DNA of 53,067 nucleotides from JAJFUE01 sp039683515. GTDB taxonomy: Bacteria; Sumerlaeota; Sumerlaeia; MVZB01. A program made the position numbers and the translations under genes. Positions 48,495 to 53,067 of this stretch are shown here, one piece after another (position 1 is the first letter of the stretch; each line of letters opens with the position of its first letter). The notes beneath the pieces were generated by a model that was not told the DNA's origin, did no database searches, and worked only from the letters and a program-made list of their open reading frames with translations. Where the stretch lies: positions 1 to 53,067 of the forward strand of contig JBDKRG010000019.1 in the NCBI GenBank assembly GCA_039683515.1, read 5' to 3'.

Positions 48495-49853
48495 TTATCC
48501 ATTCGCTCTTTCGACCATCGACGGCCGGTTCATGGTCACCGTGAAAATAAACCCGATCATCGGCAGCAGCGCCGCCGCTAAAAAGACGATCTGGTAGCCG
48601 TTGGCGAATTTGTCGACCGCCCAGCCGGTAAAAGCCGTGAAGATCGCCGTTCCGCCGTGTTGCGCGATGCCGGTCCAACTCATCACCGAGGCCACTTCCC
48701 GGCTAGGGAATGAGTCGGCCGCCAGTGCGAGCATGTTCGATACCCACACTCCCCAGAAAAAGGTAAGGATCGAGATCAGCCCCAGGGCGAGCCACACCAC
48801 AGAGGCCTGTCCGGTCACAAAATTGATCAACATCGCGCCGGCGCCGACGCCCATGAGGGCGATGCGTGCGCTGATCGGTTTCCACCCGTTGGCGACGAGC
48901 TTGCCCGACCAGTAGCCGCCGAGAATATTGCCGATGTCGGCGGTCGCGAACGGAATCCAGGCGATCGCAGCCATTTCTCTCAGCTTCAGGCCGTGAACGT
49001 CGTGCAGGTAAGTGAATAGCCAGTATGCGATGAAAAACCAGACCGGGCTCGTGATGCCGCGCGCGAAGAAAAGCCCCCAAAATGGAATCTTGTAGAGCAC
49101 TTCGCGCGATTTCTTGCCGCCGCCCTGGATCCGATCCGCCTGGATCAGCGCCATTTCTTCCTGGCTGATCCGTGGGTGCTTCTCGGGCGGGTGGTAGAGC
49201 TTCATCCAGTAGTAGAGCCACGGAATCGAGAAAAGGGCGGCCAGAACGAACGGCCAGCGCCAAGTATTGGGCGGCTGCAGGACTTCCACGGTCTTGCTGA
49301 CGCCATTGACGAGTTTCGTCGTCTCAATCATTTCGCCGCCCGCCATCCAGATCAGAGTCGCGACCGCGGGGATGGCCACAATCGCCCCGATCGAGACGCC
49401 GCCATTAAAGAAGCCCATGGCGATGGCGCGTTCCTTCGCCGGAAACCATTCGGCAACGGCTTTGGATGCGGCCGGCCAGTTGCCTGCTTCACCCAGACCC
49501 AGCAGGAACCTAAAAATGCAGATCGAAATCAATCCCCAGGACAATCCGGTGAATGCACCGCCAATCGACCATAATACGATCGCGATCAAAAAACCGAGGC
49601 GCGCGCCGAAGCGATCGATGAACGGCCCTGCGACTAACAATCCCAAAATGGTGCCGATTGTAAATGCGTTGACCACCATCGCGTAATTGGTATTGGAGAA
49701 TTGAAGATCGGCGCGAATGAATGGCGCCAGCACGGAAAAAACCTGGCGATCCAGGTAGTTCAGCACCGTCGACAGGAACAGCAGCAGCAGGATCCACCAG
49801 CGCAAGTGACCTGATTTGAGACCGTCCAGAACCCGGCCCGTTTGCATTGCCAT
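48495..49853 (-). CDS. MFS transporter of the anion:cation symporter (sugar-acid) type
   Basis: A 452-residue permease with about 12 membrane segments. ACS-family marks: LNYLDRQVFSVLAPFI in helix 1, GPFIDRFGARLGF (loop 2-3), FRFLLGLGEAGNWPAASKAVAEWFP (helix 4) and GFFNGGVSIGAIVA. This pattern is typical of ExuT-like hexuronate or glucarate transporters. The substrate is inferred to be a sugar acid. Lies between the RraA-like and Gfo/Idh/MocA genes on the same strand, so it is likely cotranscribed with both. Confidence 0.88.
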   Translation of the reverse strand: MAMQTGRVLDGLKSGHLRWWILLLLFLSTVLNYLDRQVFSVLAPFIRADLQFSNTNYAMVVNAFTIGTILGLLVAGPFIDRFGARLGFLIAIVLWSIGGAFTGLSWGLISICIFRFLLGLGEAGNWPAASKAVAEWFPAKERAIAMGFFNGGVSIGAIVAIPAVATLIWMAGGEMIETTKLVNGVSKTVEVLQPPNTWRWPFVLAALFSIPWLYYWMKLYHPPEKHPRISQEEMALIQADRIQGGGKKSREVLYKIPFWGLFFARGITSPVWFFIAYWLFTYLHDVHGLKLREMAAIAWIPFATADIGNILGGYWSGKLVANGWKPISARIALMGVGAGAMLINFVTGQASVVWLALGLISILTFFWGVWVSNMLALAADSFPSREVASVMSWTGIAQHGGTAIFTAFTGWAVDKFANGYQIVFLAAALLPMIGFIFTVTMNRPSMVERANG

Positions 49854-49924
49854 GATTTATCATCCTTCCAAACAAACAGCAGTCCGGGTCGTGACCGGAT
49901 CCGCCGAGAGCAAAACTTGAATCG

Positions 49925-51001
49925 TCACACATCCACCGGCTTGCCGCTTTCGAGGCACTGGTGGACGGCCAGCGCCGCGGCCGTGGCCGCCCGGCCGTCC
50001 TGGCCCGACGGATACTTGCCTTCGAGCCGCCGGATGTCGCCGCCGTCCTCCAGCCACGCCACCAGCCGCATGAAATCCTTGATCGGGTCGATGAAATAAC
50101 CGCTGTGGACCGATCCACCAAGTGCCAACGTCTGAACGTGGGCCGAGTTTACGTTGAAAGTTTTCATCCCGCCGCCGGTGAAGCAGCCGCTGAATCCACG
50201 GTCCTGCGTGTCGAGTTCCAGGACCCCCTCGCTGCCCACGAACCGCGCGCCCTGGTTGACCACCGCCGGGAACGTCTCGGGCAGGATCCAGCTGATGTCG
50301 ACGCTGAAGACCGCCCCGCCGCTGAACTCCAGCTCGGCGTGGACCGAGTCGTAGGTGTTCAGCCCCAGCCCCGACAGCTTCCCCTTCCAGCCCTTGGCCG
50401 AATTGACGCGGACGACCTCCTGGCCCAGGCTCCAGCGCAGCATGTCGATCTGGTGGACGCCGATGAACCAGAACGGCGTGGTCGCCTCGGCCCACTTCGG
50501 GAACCAGTCGCGCGGCACCACGATCGTGTCTTCCATGTAGCAGTTTCCATATTGAACCGTGCCGATCTTGCCCTGCAGGATGAATTCGCGGGTCTGCTGC
50601 TGGACCTGATCGTAGCGTTTGTGGAAGTCGACAAACAGGAGGCGGCCGGTCTCCCGGGCGACGGCGTTCATCTCGTCGCAGCCCTCGGTTGTCAAGTCCA
50701 TCGGCTTTTCACAGATCACGTGCTTGCCGGCGCGCATCGCCTTGATGGCCATGTCGCGGTGCAGGTGGTCGGGGGTCACGACGGAAATGGCGTGGATGTC
50801 GGGCCGGGCGATGAGTTCATCGTAGTTGCGGGTTCCATCAATTTTCCACTCTGCGGTCGTTTTATCGACGGTTTCCTGGGTGCGTGCGCACATGGCCACC
50901 AGCTTGGCGCGGCCTTCGTTTTCCAAATCGCGAACCGCGTTCATGTGGTGGCGGGCCCACACGCCCCCGCCGACTATACCCAGACCGGGAACCATTGCCA
51001 T
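49925..51001 (-). CDS. Gfo/Idh/MocA-family oxidoreductase
   Basis: A 358-residue NAD(P)-dependent sugar or polyol dehydrogenase. The Rossmann start is GLGIVGGGVWARHHM; then VVTPDHLHRDMAIKAMRAGKHVICEKPM (catalytic-region Glu-Lys-Pro), VDFHKRYDQ and a His pair in FIGVHQIDML. The C-terminal domain keeps the family sheet. The start ATG 51001 follows GGAAG by 6 bases. With the transporter and aldolase it forms a small catabolic operon reading 51001 to 47649. A palindrome at 51112 upstream may be the operator. Confidence 0.9.
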   Translation of the reverse strand: MAMVPGLGIVGGGVWARHHMNAVRDLENEGRAKLVAMCARTQETVDKTTAEWKIDGTRNYDELIARPDIHAISVVTPDHLHRDMAIKAMRAGKHVICEKPMDLTTEGCDEMNAVARETGRLLFVDFHKRYDQVQQQTREFILQGKIGTVQYGNCYMEDTIVVPRDWFPKWAEATTPFWFIGVHQIDMLRWSLGQEVVRVNSAKGWKGKLSGLGLNTYDSVHAELEFSGGAVFSVDISWILPETFPAVVNQGARFVGSEGVLELDTQDRGFSGCFTGGGMKTFNVNSAHVQTLALGGSVHSGYFIDPIKDFMRLVAWLEDGGDIRRLEGKYPSGQDGRAATAAALAVHQCLESGKPVDV

Positions 51002-51358
51002 GATGCACTTCCTCAACGAAAAGGCGATTAATTTTTTAGCGGCGCGATCGCGGCGCTGGGCCGCCTTTGAAAGTAGAAAATTACCCAAAAAGCATAAAAG
51101 CGTCAAGCTGTTTTCCGCCACGGAAAGCCATTTTCTGAAACTTATTTTCACGCGAACATCTTTCGCTGGGGAAAATACAGGGTTCGTCAGGCAAAACTTT
51201 GCCGCCTTCGCCTTTTCTTGGCTTGGTGGTTCAATTTCATGAAGATCGCGCGCCGGGTGTTGTTTCCCGCCGCATCCCTTGCGCGTCGCCGCCGGTTTTG
51301 ATAAAAAAGGGCCTTGTGGCGGCCTGCCGCCCCCGACACCCGCGCCCGGAAAGCAGTC
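51002..51358. other. Divergent promoter region of the catabolic operon and dnaJ
   Basis: The 357 bases are mostly unremarkable. AT-rich stretches near 51026 and 51075 may hold the promoter for the catabolic operon. No heat-shock (CIRCE) inverted repeat was seen before dnaJ. The only clear symmetric element is the palindrome at 51112. Confidence 0.5.
51112..51126. promoter_or_regulatory. Candidate operator palindrome
   Basis: TTTCCG-CCA-CGGAAA is a perfect 6+6 inverted repeat about 110 bases before the Gfo/Idh/MocA start. It could bind a LacI/GntR-type regulator, none of which is encoded in the window. Confidence 0.35.
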
Positions 51359-52501
51359 ATGGCGTCCGAGACCAAAGATTACTACAAGACCCTGGGCGTT
51401 GAACGCGACGCGACGGCTGAGCAGATCAAGAAGGCCTACCGCAAGCTCGCCATCAAGTATCACCCCGATAAAAACTTCGACAACGTCGCCGAAGCCGAGG
51501 AGAAGTTCAAGGAACTGTCCGAGGCGTTCGAGGTCCTGAGCGACCCGCAGAAGCGGGCCGCGTATGACCATTATGGCTATGAAGGCGTCAAGGGGCAGTT
51601 CCGCGGCGGCGGGTTCAGCTGGGACGATTTCCACCACGCCGGCGAGTTCGAGGACCTGTTCGGCAACCTGTTCGGCAGCCTGTTCGGGTTCGGCGGCGGC
51701 GCCGGCCACGGCCGCCCGCGCGGCCGCGACATGCGCGTGCGGCTCGACCTCTCGCTCGAGGACGTCATTTCCGGCAAGGAAACCGAGCTGACGCTCAAGC
51801 GCCTCGAGCTGTGCACGGTGTGCAACGGCTCGGGGGCGCGCCCCGGCTCCTCGCCCAAGACCTGCCCGCGCTGCGGCGGCGCCGGCCGGCTGCGGCTGGT
51901 GCAGGGTTTCTTCTCGATGACGACGACCTGCGACGTCTGCCACGGCCGCGGCCAGGTCATCTCCGACCCGTGCCCCGACTGCGGTGGCCAGGGGCGCTCC
52001 GAGCGCAAGGTTTCGATCCGGCTGCGCGTCCCGCGCGGCGTCGACGACGGCACGCAGCTGCGGATGGTCGGCGAGGGCGAAGCCGGCCCTCCCGGAGGCG
52101 ATCGCGGCGACCTCTACGTCGTCCTGAACGTCAAGCGCCACAAGCGCTACGAGCGCGACGGGATCGACCTGCACGCGCAGGAGGCGATCAGCTTCACGCT
52201 GGCGGCCCTCGGGGGCGAGTGCACGGTCGAGACCCCCTACGGCCCGCAGACGATCAAGGTCCCGGCCGGCAGCCAGCCCGGCCACACGATCCGGCTGGCC
52301 AACTACGGCGTCCCGCGCGCCGACTCCGAGGACGCCCCGCGCGGCAGCCTCTACTGCCACCTGACGGTCCAGGTCCCCAAGAAGCTGACCGAGCGCCAGC
52401 GCGAGCTCCTTCAAGAGCTTGCGAAAGAAAGCGGCGAAAACCCCGCCCCCGGCGCCAAGGGCTTCTTCGACAAAGTCCGGGAAAAAATCGGCCTCGAGTA
52501 A
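51359..52501 (+). CDS. dnaJ: Chaperone protein DnaJ
   Basis: Co-chaperone that delivers clients to DnaK and stimulates its ATPase. A full J-domain is at residues 5-70 with the HPD motif in IKYHPDKNFD. A Gly/Phe region follows (residues about 75-120, DLFGNLFGSLFGFGG). Four CxxCxGxG zinc repeats follow: CTVCNGSG, CPRCGGAG, CDVCHGRG and the last as CPDCGGQG. The C-terminal client-binding domains follow (VPRGVDDGTQLRM, FTLAALGGECTVETPYG). At 380 residues the length is normal. Neither dnaK nor grpE is adjacent. A palindrome and terminator follow. Confidence 0.96.
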   Translation: MASETKDYYKTLGVERDATAEQIKKAYRKLAIKYHPDKNFDNVAEAEEKFKELSEAFEVLSDPQKRAAYDHYGYEGVKGQFRGGGFSWDDFHHAGEFEDLFGNLFGSLFGFGGGAGHGRPRGRDMRVRLDLSLEDVISGKETELTLKRLELCTVCNGSGARPGSSPKTCPRCGGAGRLRLVQGFFSMTTTCDVCHGRGQVISDPCPDCGGQGRSERKVSIRLRVPRGVDDGTQLRMVGEGEAGPPGGDRGDLYVVLNVKRHKRYERDGIDLHAQEAISFTLAALGGECTVETPYGPQTIKVPAGSQPGHTIRLANYGVPRADSEDAPRGSLYCHLTVQVPKKLTERQRELLQELAKESGENPAPGAKGFFDKVREKIGLE

Positions 52502-52503
52502 CA

Positions 52504-52536
52504 GGTAGGTCGGCTCTTCGAGCCGACTCCGGAAAA
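52504..52536. repeat. Half-copy of the GTCGGCTC palindromic repeat
   Basis: GGTAGGTCGGCTC-TTC-GAGCCGACTCCGGAAAA matches the left half of the element at 22660, just after the dnaJ stop. Confidence 0.8.
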
Positions 52537-52575
52537 CCGAAGGCACCTGATCGCGGGGACAATGTGTGAGGCGAC

Positions 52576-52622
52576 GGCCACATGTCACCGGACATACGGA
52601 GACGTGTGGCCATTTGTTTTTT
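52576..52622 (+). terminator. Hairpin with T-run after dnaJ
   Basis: GGCCACATGTC/GACGTGTGGCC (one G-U) with a 14-base loop followed by ATTTGTTTTTT. Either the dnaJ terminator or a palindrome recognised by the downstream RAYT. Confidence 0.6.
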
Positions 52623-52625
52623 AAT

Positions 52626-52812
52626 GGGAATATCGGGGAATATCGGGGACGGAATATCGGGAATATCGGGGACGGAATATCGGGGACGAATATCGGGGAC
52701 GTGCACTTTTATTATTTTGTTGAGAAATATCGGATCGTGAGAGAACCTGGAATATCGGGGACGTGCACTTTTATTATTTTGTTGAGAAATATCAGATCAT
52801 GAGAGAACCTGC
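52626..52812. repeat. Tandem GAATATCGGGGAC repeats upstream of a RAYT gene
   Basis: Six copies of the unit (G)AATATCGGG(GAC) follow each other at first with little spacing. Then the unit plus GTGCACTTTTATTATTTTG and a following GTTGAGAAATATC segment occurs twice as a tandem direct repeat of about 63 bases (52687-52750 and 52751-52812), with few differences. The second copy ends just before the transposase gene. Confidence 0.85.
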
Positions 52813-52824
52813 GTTATGGTTCGA

Positions 52825-53067
52825 ATGGCTCGCATTGTCTTGCCCGGGGTGCCGTATCATGTGACTCACCGTGGCAATCAGCGGCGCGATGTTTTCTTTT
52901 GCGATCGCGACAGGCAGCTTTATCTGGCGGATCTGGCGGCGTGGGCCAACGACGCGGAATTGGCGATCTGGGGTTTTTGCCTGATGACGAATCATGTTCA
53001 CCTGCTGGCCGTCCCTGGGCGAACGGATTCCCTGGCGCATGGGGTGGGAATGGTCCATCAACGCCAC
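52825..53067 (+). CDS. REP-associated tyrosine transposase (Y1_Tnp), partial
   Basis: Open to the window edge, 81 codons seen. Reads MARIVLPGVPYHVTHRGNQRRDVFF, then a segment ending WGFCLMTNHVHLLAVP. The HVH motif in TNHVHLLAVP is the HUH metal site of single-strand DNA transposases (IS200/IS605-related, RAYT). The PGVPYHVTHRGN start is characteristic. The catalytic Tyr lies beyond the window. Start 52825 or 52816; the former begins at the conserved MARI. Preceded by tandem repeats that may be its recognition sequence. Confidence 0.9.
   Translation, partial: MARIVLPGVPYHVTHRGNQRRDVFFCDRDRQLYLADLAAWANDAELAIWGFCLMTNHVHLLAVPGRTDSLAHGVGMVHQRH

Noticed and set aside
52626..52812. CRISPR array
   Set aside because: The GAATATCGGGGAC units follow each other with irregular, very short spacing and no unique spacers. 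No cas gene is present, while a RAYT gene follows.

Overview
The window is a GC-rich bacterial chromosome segment from a Gram-negative-type cell. It encodes lipoproteins, a PEP-CTERM protein, AsmA-like envelope biogenesis and ZnuABC zinc uptake. Its intergenic spaces are full of short hexa- to octanucleotide repeats. No rRNA or reliable lineage marker is present. The gene mix would suit an uncultured phylum such as Sumerlaeota, Hydrogenedentota or a PVC relative, but that is a guess.

Layout. 0.2-3.6 kb: an Fe3+-type ABC importer (lipoprotein, fused permease, ATPase). 3.6-9.6 kb: a PASTA protein, a MerR-type HTH/receiver protein, a sugar phosphotransferase behind a good sigma-54 promoter, an RNase H-fold exonuclease, an MBL hydrolase, a Mut7-C protein and a GNAT enzyme. 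9.7-22.7 kb: a large membrane TPR protein, a zinc metallopeptidase, aroK-aroB, an M20 amidohydrolase, coaBC, an LVIVD propeller protein, a mini-lipoprotein paired with a glutathionylspermidine-synthase-like ATP-grasp enzyme, and a YchF-like GTPase. 22.8-31.8 kb: a 1297-residue AsmA-like protein, znuA-znuC-znuB divergent from a Fur/Zur regulator with two candidate boxes between them, and a zinc-ribbon membrane protein. 31.8-34.3 kb: tRNA-Ser(GCT), a PEP-CTERM protein with its own sigma-54 promoter, and a secreted protein of unknown function.

34.7-39.65 kb is the most unusual part. It is a sharply AT-rich island lying between the two halves of an M48 metalloprotease gene. It carries two unknown exported or anchored proteins, a tandem array of five secreted miniproteins sharing an 11-cysteine framework, an 18-bp hairpin, a DUF1573 lipoprotein, and a decayed, truncated IS4-type transposase at the right junction. 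The two M48 pieces overlap by about 60 bp but differ at synonymous sites. That points to recombination between diverged copies rather than a simple insertion with target duplication. I regard the cysteine-rich array with its neighbours as the candidate undescribed system.

40-53 kb: an orphan DNA methyltransferase, a heavy-metal-binding-domain lipoprotein, gluQRS, rpmB, an esterase, tRNA-Ser(GGA), an Nramp transporter, a universal stress protein, a phosphodiester glycosidase, a sugar-acid-type catabolic cluster (RraA-like, MFS, Gfo/Idh/MocA), dnaJ, and the start of a REP-associated tyrosine transposase preceded by tandem repeats and cut by the window edge.

All calls come from reading sequence and translations; no database search was run.
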